From Schizochytrium sp. CCTCC M209059 (Eukaryota > Sar > Bigyra > Thraustochytrida > Thraustochytriidae), in NCBI GenBank assembly GCA_000818945.1, contig KN805375.1, forward strand, positions 257,788-321,787: 64,000 bases of DNA, read 5' to 3'. Positions within the stretch are counted from its first letter, which is position 1, and every line of letters begins with the position of its first letter. Made by a program: the position numbers and the translations under genes. Shown piece by piece: positions 20,082 to 32,000 of the stretch. Under the pieces are notes generated by a model. The model was not told the DNA's origin. It saw only the letters and a list, made by a program, of their open reading frames with translations, and ran no database searches.

Positions 20082-23000
20082 TCAAGCAGAACCCTCGCGA
20101 GGCGCATCCAAGAGCGCGTGCAGATATTTGCAAGGCACCTCGAGTGTCTGGATGGCAGCCTGGATATCCCCGGGAAGATCCTCATACTCGCTCCAGTAAG
20201 AGACAAGCTCCTTGACAGCCATCTCACCATCGTGAAAGCCAGAAATCTCCGCGCAAGCCGCATCCAAGGCCTCCAGCACGGCGACGCGCGCGAGGGCCTC
20301 TTTCGCATCCTCCGATCCGAGCAGCGCAGAGATGCCCGCTGGAGGCGCTTGGCGGAATGTCCCGCCAAGCGAATCGTGCTTGCGCGGTTGCAAACGCTGG
20401 CAAAGCAACTCCTGCAGGACCTCGAGGTGACGAACCTTGATCTCGAGCTGTGCTTGACCCGGAACTTCGAGCACCACGTCCGCGTCCGGCGACACAGGCT
20501 GGCCCTGCTTAAGCATAGCAGAACAACGAGCGGCGCTAATCTGCGCATGCTCGAGCAAAGTCCGCATTGGATCGCCAAGCGATAAACTGTCAATAGCGGC
20601 TTGGACCTTTCCTGGCAACGTTTGACCTGCAGGTAAATTCATGACGCGAACCACACGACTTACCCCGCCCGATAAACGAAGCGTTGCGGGCCATTTCTCC
20701 TCAAAGGAAAATATCACCGCTGGTGTGCTCCATGCCAGTTCCTTCTCAAGACCCGTCGAAGCTGTCGAAGAATTGATCTTGACAACAGCGCCCAGCGTGG
20801 ACCATCGAGCAAGATGAGCGCTGACATTGCCGACATGGAAAAGGGAGGCTTCCTCGCATGTAACGTTTGCAACGTCGCGCATCCACTGCATCATGTTGTT
20901 GTGAGCGTCAACGAGCGTCTTGATCATGGCTCGTAGAGGCGTTTCCTGGCCATCGACAATGAGGAGGTCATCAAACGGCAAGCTCTCGAGCCCACCAAGG
21001 TCCGCAACGGCTTGGCACTCGAACTGATGACCACGACGACAGCCTTCCCAAGCCTTTTGAAACTGCTTGCTTTCTTCCGCAGACAGACATTTTTGCACCG
21101 CGGACAACGCCGACTCAAACGTAGCCCCGTTTGCATAATTCTGAAGCTTTCGAGCTCCAACCACGAGCCCGGTGAGATAATGCGACACACGTGGCACCTC
21201 GCGAGCCCACGGAGGTAGTTCTTTGAGCAACTCTTCGAATCGAGCCCCACACCATTGGCCACGCTCATTCACAAAAGCTGCCAGGACTGTCAGCGGGTAG
21301 CGAGGCGCCACCTTTTTGCGTTGATGCCAAAGCTCCTCCTGAATTGCATCGCCCTCCATAGACCCAGCCTGTACGTTGAGTTGGCACGCTTCCGGAAAGA
21401 TTTCATCGTGCACCTTCGCCGCGGCAGCGGTCGACTGCGCTTGGCGCTCTCGAATCTCGCTTTCGCGCAATTGCACCAACGGGTGTCTACGCAGCTCCTC
21501 GTGCGCGCGTCCGAGTGCTCGTTGCGCTTCTTTGGCCAACCAAGATTTTAGATCACTTCCTTGATGCAACGTGCGAAGCTCCTTTTGATACATTGATTCC
21601 AGCGAGCGACGGTGATTGATTGCACTTGTGCCGGCCTGAAGGATCAAGGTGTATTCGCTAAGAGCGAGGTTTGGCTTGGATTGCTGCTGCTGCTGCTGCT
21701 GCTGCTCTTGCTGGTGCTGCCACTGTTGCTGCCGCTGTTGCTGCTGTCGATGGTGAGCCGCCAAAAGCAAGGCTATCAAGGCGCCCGAGGCCTCTTGGTC
21801 GCTGTAAAGACCAGCGACCGTCTTGAAAGTTTGCCATGCATGACAAGCCTGTTGAACACGAGGGTTCTCTTTGTCTCCCCTAGGTGAGATGCTCAAGAGC
21901 GGGAACAACATCAAGAGCCACAAAATGCGGTATTCCAGCGGCTCGAGATTGCCCTCTGTGTAGACTGTAGAACTCTCCTCAATCTCGGGAAGCCCGAGAA
22001 TGTGCTCGTCCTCTTCACCCGACACCCCGTGGCTCACCCCACCAACAAAATTATGAAACTCACCGCCAAGCGTATTTCCGCAGTTGGGACAGGGCGCCCT
22101 GGTGTACGGCCTTCCACAATTTCCGATGCTGTACAGACACCCGCACGTTGGGCACCTATTGGCCGTCGTCCCATCACTGATGCTCCGAACGAGCTCCAAA
22201 CCAGACATGGCAACGCCAGGAAGCGTGGAATACTCTAAACGTTCCGCGTAGTAAGGCATCGCAAAGCCGCGACCCAAAGTGTGCAGAGATCCACCTGGGG
22301 AAATAAGTGCATTCCAAAGGAGCGCTGGTCCCTCAAATGCTTCACACCCTTCTTCAAGCTGAACGGGTGCAGACTGGATCTCCAAGGCATACCACAGGCC
22401 TTCCGCGCCTCCAAATCCAAAATTCGGAACGCAAGCAAGCAGCTCATCCACTCCCTGTCGCGGAGCATCCATGAATGGCTCATACCAAGGCATTGTCTGG
22501 CTTTCCACGAGGCTCATTGCCTTTAAATGTGCCCGCGCGCGTTCCATACCTCTTTCTCCATACATACTTGCAATTTTTCGAATGACGAAGTTACGCAAGG
22601 GAGCACAAGCAGCGCTGGATGAACGCAACAGAGGCGCAACGCGTGCAGCTTTGACAGAGCTTCCCTCGAGAGCGATTTCAAGCGCTCTGGTGCCAAAAAT
22701 TGCGCAGAAAAGCTTCCAGGCGGCTGCCGTCATATTCTCTATGCGCTGATGACTTGCAGGGGTTGACATGAATTGTATCCATATTTCGAGCGAATTCGCG
22801 TCCAAATTTTTGAGCGCAACGAGTCGAAGTGCGGTACACAGACGTTCTTGGGGTCGAGAAACCACCTTCTCATCCAAGGCCGCGACGATCTTTCCCATGC
22901 GAGTGACGCGTGAATGGTCGCTTCCAGGTCCCAAGCAAAGGGAGCGTGTTAGCAGCTTCTCTGAAGCCTGGTGCATGAGCAAATACTCCACGAAGCGAGC

Positions 23001-26000
23001 AATACTTTTCGGCTCGAGACTGCCTTTCACGGCTTCCAGACGCACTACCAGCGAACCAATGCTTGTCAGCTTGAACTTCAAAGTGCTCGACCCTGCCTCA
23101 AGCTCGATCGCGCATCTAAGCGCACGGCGCGAGCCGGAACGCTTGAAGGCAAGCCACAGCTCAACGAGCGTCGCAAGACCACTTGCATTGGCCATCTGCA
23201 CACGCTCTGCCTTGCAGTATCGCAGGATCCGGTCAAAACATTCAGCACTGTAAGTGGTCTCTTCCTTGCGCAATGCATGCGCGACATCCTCGAAAATATG
23301 GTCCATCGTATTCGTGTTTCGTAGGTCGAGAGTTGTCGGGTACTTCACGAGCCCAAGCAAGAGGATGTGATGTCGCCATCTCCAAAAACAATTCACCACT
23401 GTATCGATCTTGGGCTCTCCGTGGCCTAGTCGATTCAGCGAGTCTGAAACTGTCGATGGGCATCGAATTTCAGTATCGGGAAGTCGCCAAGAAAGAGCGA
23501 GTTGATGGACCAGACTGTCCAGGAGACGCCGCACCAGAGCGTCGGGGAGTATCTTCTCACTCGACGAGATTCCCGGAAATGCCTGTTGCATACCGCCAGG
23601 ACCACTTCGAGCCGCATCAAGCAAGTACGCAGCGCACGGAAACGGAGAATCCTTCATCAAAGTCTGTGCCATTGTCTGTGCCATGATGGAGGAGCTCAGC
23701 TCCAAATTGACAGGGCCCTGCTGCTGAAATGTAAAGGCAGAGGCAAGAAAAATTGTCGCTGCTATCTCCTCGTCTGAGCGCCAATAGCTTTCGTCGCTCG
23801 TTAACAGAGTACCGGTGATACATGATCGACCACCTGTCTTCCGGATGACAAAATCTGCGCACTTAAAAAGGGTACCGCGAAGATTTTCGAGCACGTGCGT
23901 CCGCAGGGACCTCGAACTACACTTTGCCGCTGTGCACAACCGTTGCCAAGCCTTGATTCGCCGAGTCTCTTCGTCACAGGACAGGTCCCAAGTCTTCAAA
24001 AATACACTGTCCACAGATAATCGCGCCAGCGCGGCAGCGGATGCCCGGTGTAACTCTTGGTTTTCCGAAGACTGGCTTCTTCCAATGTACTCTTCCAGCA
24101 GATTCCGGCAAGCCTCTGCTACGCAGGTAGCATCGGCGGCAATTTCTGCAAGACGTGGCCAGCGACTCGCAAAGCTATGGTTAATATCACGAACCTCAAT
24201 TAACTCCACCACTTCACGAAGTCTTTCGCAAGGGATGCAGCAGTCGAGAACAAGTGGGCTCACGTGGATAATTGCCCGACGGCCCTTTTGAAGAAGGTGT
24301 CTGTCGAAAAGATTGCTCAGCGAGTCATTGGGCCGCAAGCGGCTCGACAAGGGATCCATCACATGATATGAGTCCCCCATTCCCAAAAGCAAAAGCACAT
24401 TTACAGTGTCTGCCCGGGACAGCGCGCAAAGGTCGATGAGTAGATCGCGTCCGCGCTCAAGTGCGGCCGCGACTGCGCGAGAGAATGCCTCCAGGGAGAC
24501 ATGGTCGCGTGCTTCCACCCGAATAAACTGACTACGGGCCGTTTCGAGTCTGTTGTCGCTGGAGAAGATCGTCAAGAGCTTTCCAGAACGCTTGCTCAAA
24601 ACGCCACTTGCATCGTTGAGGGCTTCCAACAGCCGGAGATCCTCGTCAGTTGGCCACACCATGCCAGTATTTTGCATTCTCTCGGCTAGCTGAGCGTAGA
24701 TAGACATAGGACGTGATGTGCTACTTGGCATCTGTTGCGGGACAGGAAACCCAGAATTCACAACGGAAACGCGCGAGAGCACAGCATCATGAACACTTTC
24801 GAGTTGACTGGAGTGCATGCACAGGATCAGGCGAGCACCAGGACCAATCGCTACCGTCTCAAATGAGGTCCCCATTTGTAGTGTCGAAGTTTCGCCGTCG
24901 GTAAAGTCGTTCAAAAGGGCATGAATACAGTCTAAAATGGGCTCGGGGTTCACGAGAACAGCCGTACCGCCGTTCTGAAGGCTGGTTCGCAGCCGCAGCA
25001 ACGCCTCTTGGCTTGCGTCCTCTGTACTCCGCGCCCAGCTACTCACGCATATAATCTCGCGCTGGCGTTCTTTAAAAGTCTCTGGTGTTCGTTGGCCATT
25101 CGAAGCGACCTCCTTGGCTGTTGCAAGAGCACACTTGGACTTCAGTGCCGCTGATAGAACCTCTTTGTGATATTTGAGCTTGTCAAAAATTCTCTGGGCA
25201 TTTTTCTCGCCCGTGAGCGTGCACCGGACTGTCTCGAGGGTGAGACTCGCGAGCGCCTTGTCGCGCCAGAACGGAACGAGGAAATCAGCCACCGGCATGT
25301 CTGCAAGGTCACCTGGCGTGTGAATATCTCGCTTCTTTAAAACTTCGAGAATCCGCTTGCGAGTCGAGCGCTTGAATGAGATGAAGGCAGTTTCGATCCA
25401 GTCGCCAATCTCCTGGTCCGCATTCCAATCTGATGAGAGTGCGTCGCGCCGGACAAGCGGCGAAGTATCGCCACACATTCTATCGTATTTGCGAAGATGT
25501 TGCCTTGCATTGCGTACAATATCTGGCATCTTTTCTACGCAGTTGTTGGCTAGGCAGAGCTCCTTCAAGTCCGATTCTGTCAAGCGCGCAAGCTCGCCGA
25601 CCTTGGTCGCCCCCGTCAACTCGACCACACTCGTGGAAAGGCCAATGCCTAAGAGATCCAGCACAAAAGCTTCACACTTGGATAGCCTTGCGCACAGACG
25701 CTCGTCCAATTCGTGAAGCCAGTCGCTCAAGTCTCTGGCACTCTCATACACGACCAAAAGACCTCGCGGTGGCATTGCAGGGTCACGCAGTAGCCGTAGG
25801 ACGCTTTCCTGGTTTACCTTTGGCCCCATCTTGAGTGCATTCCAAGTCTGTTCCGACTCCATTTTCGACCTTCGTTGGAGGTAAGCGGCGCATGTGACAG
25901 CCTCAAAATCGGATGCATCCGATGCATCCCATACTTGCGCGCATACCTGCGCCGTTGCTCGCGCAAACACGAGTAGATCACGAACTGGAACGTTGCCGAC

Positions 26001-29000
26001 AGCGCGCGCGATAAGCTGTTGTTCCTTATCATGCAAGGATTGCTTCGTCCAACCTTTAGCCGCAGCGGTGGCCATATCCGTCAGCTCACCACTTGTCTGC
26101 TTCTCGTGAACGAGGACGAGCATGCGATTGGCCAAGGCGCGGCCGACGGGAATCTTTCTAGGCGTGTTTGGCAGAAAATTCGACGTGGCGCAAAAACCGA
26201 ACGTGTTGGACCCCGAGCCCGCCCTTTGGTCCCGGTGACGGCCCCCTCGCGTCTGATGGTCATCGAGCAATCCGTGCAGAGCTCGCAGGGGGCCGTCAGG
26301 CCCCGTGCGTGCCATTGACATCTCTTCCATCACAGCACACGGAAGAACCTCTGAAGAAGAAGAGGGGGAAGAAGTGCTCCTGCCTTGCAGACCTACGAGG
26401 GCGTTTCCAAGCTTGCGAACGAGAGATGCCGAGGTTCGCGGGGAGAATTGCAGCGCGAACGACTGAACTCTGGGAAAGTGGTCCCTTAGGAGTGGCACGG
26501 AGGAGAGGTTCCCTCGCATTTGCCGCATGGCCAATTTGATGGAGAGACTCTTCGACATTCCATCATTACCCAAGAGAAGGACTGGCTGCCGGGTCAACAT
26601 GCCCAACGTAAGCACCAGTAGGTTTTCCTTAAAGGCAAGTGTCGAGACAATGGCAGCTGGTATTTCATAAGCATCTGCAATACAGCTTCGCGCGGCATCA
26701 AACCATTCCTTCCAAGATGTTTGCGACCCCGGGACTGCCAATTCGCTGTCCAAAACGGCGTAGAACTCCTCACGAGGCACCATGCGAATCCCTATCACAA
26801 GGTAGATCGCAAGCACGAGCGCGTGCGTCCAAGAACTCCCACGCGCAATAGCCTCGAGACAATTGTGGTTGTCGAGGAGTGCGCCGGCAATGGCCGCGCA
26901 TTGCGCTGCATCACGCGCACTCAATACTCCATAGTCGGTTTGGTTTCTCTGGCTTTGCCTTTGGAAGGCATTAGCAATAGCGAAATAAACTCCCATCGCA
27001 ACGTCGCGATCGACAGCAGGCGCAAAGCGCTCAAAGTTAGCACGCACGAAAGAGGCCATTGACTCGAGCGGCGGTCGCTCGAGGTTGATCTGCACCGCCC
27101 GCAACGTTTTCGCCAGCGGAAAAACCTCATCGCGATCAGGGTCAGGGTTGCATGTCACAAAAAACAAAGGACATGAACTTGAATCCTCTCGCTCCACAAC
27201 CTCGGCACGCGCACGATTGTGGCGACGCTGCATTCGAACAAGTTGTTCAATAGTACTTTGCGCAGGACTCGCCGTCACTTCGTCGAGAATGGCAAAGTAC
27301 CAGCTTCTGTCTGCGCTTTCTTGGTCTGTCTGGTCCGTTTGCACATCTTCTTTGACCTTTTCGCCCAGTGCCTGCACTTCGCGGTGGCCAAAAGCCGCCG
27401 AGAAAGAACAAATAAGAAGATCATGGTCACTGACGTGCCAGATTTGCGAACACTTCAGGAGCTCATAAAGTTTCATGCACAAGTACGTCTTTCCTGTGCC
27501 CGTATCACCTGCGAGCACAATCGAGTGCGCCATCTCGCCTTGTTTTCCGGGTCGAGGTGGAATGGATCGAATCGCCTTTGCCATGGCCGTCAGCGCTTCT
27601 GAAGTGTACACAAATGGTAGACTTTGTTTAACTCGCCGTGGATCGCAGTGCAAAGCTAAATGAACAGCACGTTCATCAACGTGACCCATAACAGCTTGCT
27701 GCGCAAGTTCTTCGAGCTGTGCCGCAGGCTCTTTCGCAGCTGGAGCAAGATGTAACGTCGTATCCAGGCGACCGCGGGGTGCGGGTGCACGAAAAGGTAG
27801 CTCGTAATCCGCCGCGGTCTCCAGAGTCAGCTCTACATCGCCGTTTTGGGTATACACCAAGGGCTGGCTTTGAGACTCGGCGCCAATGACGCGAGCACTG
27901 AACAATCCGACCAAAGCGACACCGAGAGCAGAGTCAAAGACATCGTAAGCGTCTTCATAGCAGTCGAGCACCAGCATTCTGGCCGATCGCAAACTTGTAG
28001 CTGCATTTCTCGAGGCCTCTCGCAGCTCAGAAGCAAGCTCTGCAATTGTCATGCCTTTACGAAGCAACACGCGCTTCCCGCTTTCCACAGCGCCCGCGGT
28101 ACGAAGCAAGAGCTCTTCGTCATTGACGAGCCGCACCCGTATGTTCCGTAGAGACCGATTTTGTTCGCAAAGTTGTGCAAATATTCCGTCTGCAGAACCA
28201 GGTACGACCCGATAGAACGCTTGAGCAACCTCTTCGTCCATCTTGATTGCTTTTGTTGTGAGCAACACGATTACAGGAGTTGGTTTTTCTTTGTCCGCTT
28301 TCGTGATGGCTCGTGCATAACCAGCACACATCTCGTAAACTTCAAGCTGTCTCCGGGGTGCCAATGTGTCAAGGCCAGCGATAATCAGTCCTTTGGCATT
28401 GGCAAGACAGTATCCAGCACGTTCGGGGGTCTTGATTGCTTCGCTAAGGCCCACGAGCAAGGCATCGAGAGCAACTTCTGAATAGGATTCGTCGATGGCA
28501 AGAATGGTGGTCGACCCCCCCGCGCCGATAAGGTCCATAGCCCGCGTTGCCCAGTGAGCGAGACTTGCGCCTTTGCCTGAGGCGTGTTCCCGAACTGGCT
28601 TGTGATTCCTTTCGATCAGGATCACAGGTGGTAATGACTGCTTTTTTAGATGTAAGGCCGCCTTGTTTTTAGCGCTCGCAACAGACTCATGTTGCAACGC
28701 CCGGCTGATGAGCTGCAGGGCCCTTCGTACATCAAAGTCGTGTTGGGCTCTCAGTGCATTGAGATTTCGTATCGCCGCTCGCGCTGCATCCGGATCGGCC
28801 AGCACGGCCTCTAGGGCTACACTCTCATTCCAGGCTCCGCTTTGCGAACGTATTCGAAGGATCCAAGGAGCATACGTTTCCAAACTGCGCCACAATCGCT
28901 CCTTTTCAGTCAGCTCTGCGCTGGGGAGGAGCGTCCTTTGAGCGTCTTCAACATCTGATTCTGCACTGTTGATCTGGGGAATGGCATTTTGCCAGACGAT

Positions 29001-32000
29001 ACGAAGCGTTCCTGAGTTCTTGAAAGCTACTTCCCCCCACTCCTCTTGTGACGCCTTGAAGTTAAATCTGACGCGCATTGCAAGATGCAGGCGATCGCCC
29101 AGTTCGCGAATACGCTGAACGCGAGACATGAAGATGGTAATTCTTGCTGCGTTTACATTGGATCCAGAACTACCTGTGTAAATGAGCAGTTGGGAAATCA
29201 TGTCTGGGAGCTCCATGCATCCCAGTTTCTGTAAAGAACGCCCGTGGCCCATCATGCGAAACTCCTTGCCCTTTGCAGCAATAACTTGCACACAGACGCC
29301 ATTGGAATGTTCTGCGACTCTACACAAATCGTTCTTAGCACTGGCGCTGCCAGGAGGCATTACGAGCAGTTCTAGACGTGCATGTTGCAGAGCGAGTAGG
29401 TTTTCATCAAGTAGAGTTTGTGGCTTCGAATCTTCGAAGCTCAGTAGTCGAACAAGGCTCAGAACGGATGTATCGCGCACTTTCGTCTGAGACAGGAGTC
29501 GCGCAAGACCTACAATCTCTTTTGTGGCATCCTTGGATTGGCTCCGTGGTGTCAGTCCGTCCAAATGATGGCATATTTCTGAAAGGAGACGTGCGCTGGG
29601 TGTAAGTCGCGGGTCTTGGACAAGTGTCGCTGAGCGCAGCTGCTCAAGCATCTGGTCAAGACTCTCTTTGCCTTCCTTTGAGCGGATATTGATGAGCGCT
29701 TTAATTCCGTCGCGCTCTGCTTCCGCGTGCACGAGCGTTGGCCACTCGTCGATAGCCAGAGGATGCAAAATCGCTTCGCCTTCTTTTACCAAGGCGTCGA
29801 GACTCTCGGGCCCAAACCACCGGATGACATGGAGCTCTTTTTGGAATTTCTGCGCCCATTTCACGGACGGGGACGAGGGATTCACAGTGTCGACAAAGAA
29901 ACTCACGAGCTTGTGTAAGCGCTGAGGGGTTTTGCGGACATCCGCAAGGATGGGGATTGCAGCCACCGAAAGACGTGCAAGTCGCTGAACCTTTTCGTCG
30001 TCCGCACTCGAGTCCGGCCTCAATACTGCGCCGCCGGATCCCATCGCAAGTAACGCGCGAAGAGCCTTTACTTCCTTGTCGACGGTAGTCTTCAAAATCA
30101 GGTCGAGCACTGTGCACGACCCTTGCCCTTTCAAGGCTTTGTCAACGTTTGCACGCGCGTTTACAAGAGCCTCGGCCACAATTTTATACAAATCGTCTAC
30201 AGTGCGCAAGTTCTCTGCAGACTGCGAGGCGAGGTGAGCAGCGGCATGATGGAACCAGACAGAGTCTGCGGCAGCAGCTCCGTTACGCCGTTCGAAAGCC
30301 TTGAGGTCCATTAGCGCACGTGCCTCAGTGTTCTTGTTCGGGAAGACCGTCATCTCTTGCGTGTAGATCTCCAAACGCTCCGAGAGGCTTTCTAATACCT
30401 CTTCGCTGATGTGGGCTCGTAGGCTCGAATTGACGTACGCTTGAAGTGCCTTCATACGCTCGCCTCGCTCATGAAGCAAATTTATGCCATGCAGCACGAG
30501 CTTGGCGCCTCCCCTTAAAGCTGGCTTCTTCCAAAACTCTGCGACGATAGCGTAAACCTTGACCTCTTTAGAAGTGTCATCTGCGGACCAGTGCAGACAC
30601 CATCCCCTTACGTCTTGCAAAGGCCGAGGTTCTTCCCTCCCGAATGCGTGCTCAAAGGCCAAAAGAGCCTTTTCAGGGGATCTGTCGGGTCCTTGCCTAA
30701 CCAACGCGCGACAAATTCTGATTTGAAGTTTGATCTCAGTCAGTAGCTCCCTAAATTGACTCGCGGAAGTTCTTGGAAGAGTAGGTAGCACGACGTTTAT
30801 ATGGGTTTCATGGGGAAAATGAACCAGGACAGCGCAAACGAAGCGAACATAGTCCTCATTGTAGCTGTCTCGAAAGTCCTGACCCAGGGCCAGAAGAAAA
30901 GAAATGATGGACGCTTCCAATCTTTTTACATCCCGCGACGCTTGCTTCCAGTCGACGTTTCTGGATGAGAGCATTCTAGATTTGAAAGATAACTGTTCCC
31001 AGGCTGAAAGGAATTTCTTTGCTTCATTGTGCCTGAGCATTCGCGTAGCCTTCCCCGAGGATAAGTTGGGATAGTATGGGTAGTCCAAAGCTAGACAAAG
31101 GGGTCCAATGGCGATGAGAAGGAGCCTCTCCACATCGTTCGAGTCTTTTGCAACTTGGAAGACAAGCGGTGCAATATACGGCACTTGCTTCATCGGAACC
31201 TCCTCTGCGGCGAACGCCTCAAGAATCCCGGAATCGTGACCGTTCTGTCGCCAACGTTGCATGACGACGTGTACCCGCATTCGACAAAGCGTGTCTTGAT
31301 CTTTTCTGAAGAATATCAGGCAGGTGTCGAGCGCTTTGTTCAGCGCCATCTGCTCGGTCACCGCCTTTTGCATCCATGAGAGGAAACTGTCTCGAGCTGG
31401 CGCAGATTGATCCGCTATCTTTTTCACAAGTTCTTCGGCAATCTGAATTTGCTCATCGTCCAAGCGTGGCAGCTCAAGAGCCCTCATCTCGGTAACAGGT
31501 AGCGTGACAGAGAGCAAAGCTCCATACACAATGTCGCCCTGAAAGTCGCGACGGGGAAACCATTTGCGGCTCGTTGCCAGATCGCGAATAGAGCACGCAA
31601 CCTTGATGGCCTCCAAGGCGTCTTCTGGAAAATTGTAATCGCTTGGACTCTCTACGTCCGAACAGCGACTCTCGAAGATGTCCTCCAATAAGGCGACCAA
31701 GCGTTTATTTTGCATCAGATGCCACGGTGTTGACTGCCTAAGAACCTTCTCTAACTCGGAATCCACACATTGCACCTCGCTCAATTTGGTAATGAGACAC
31801 GAAAGATGAAATCGAGCGGCCTCCTCCCATCCAATTTGAAATAGAATTGCCGATGCACGTGCATGCTCCTTAGGGATGCTGACATCCCAAGGCAAACCCA
31901 TTGTCCACGAGCCGTAATCGGCTAAGACGGCCGACACTTTTCCTCGATTCGTGCCTAACATTCCCTCGTACTCATCGAATATTGCAAGCGGGTGTTTTCC

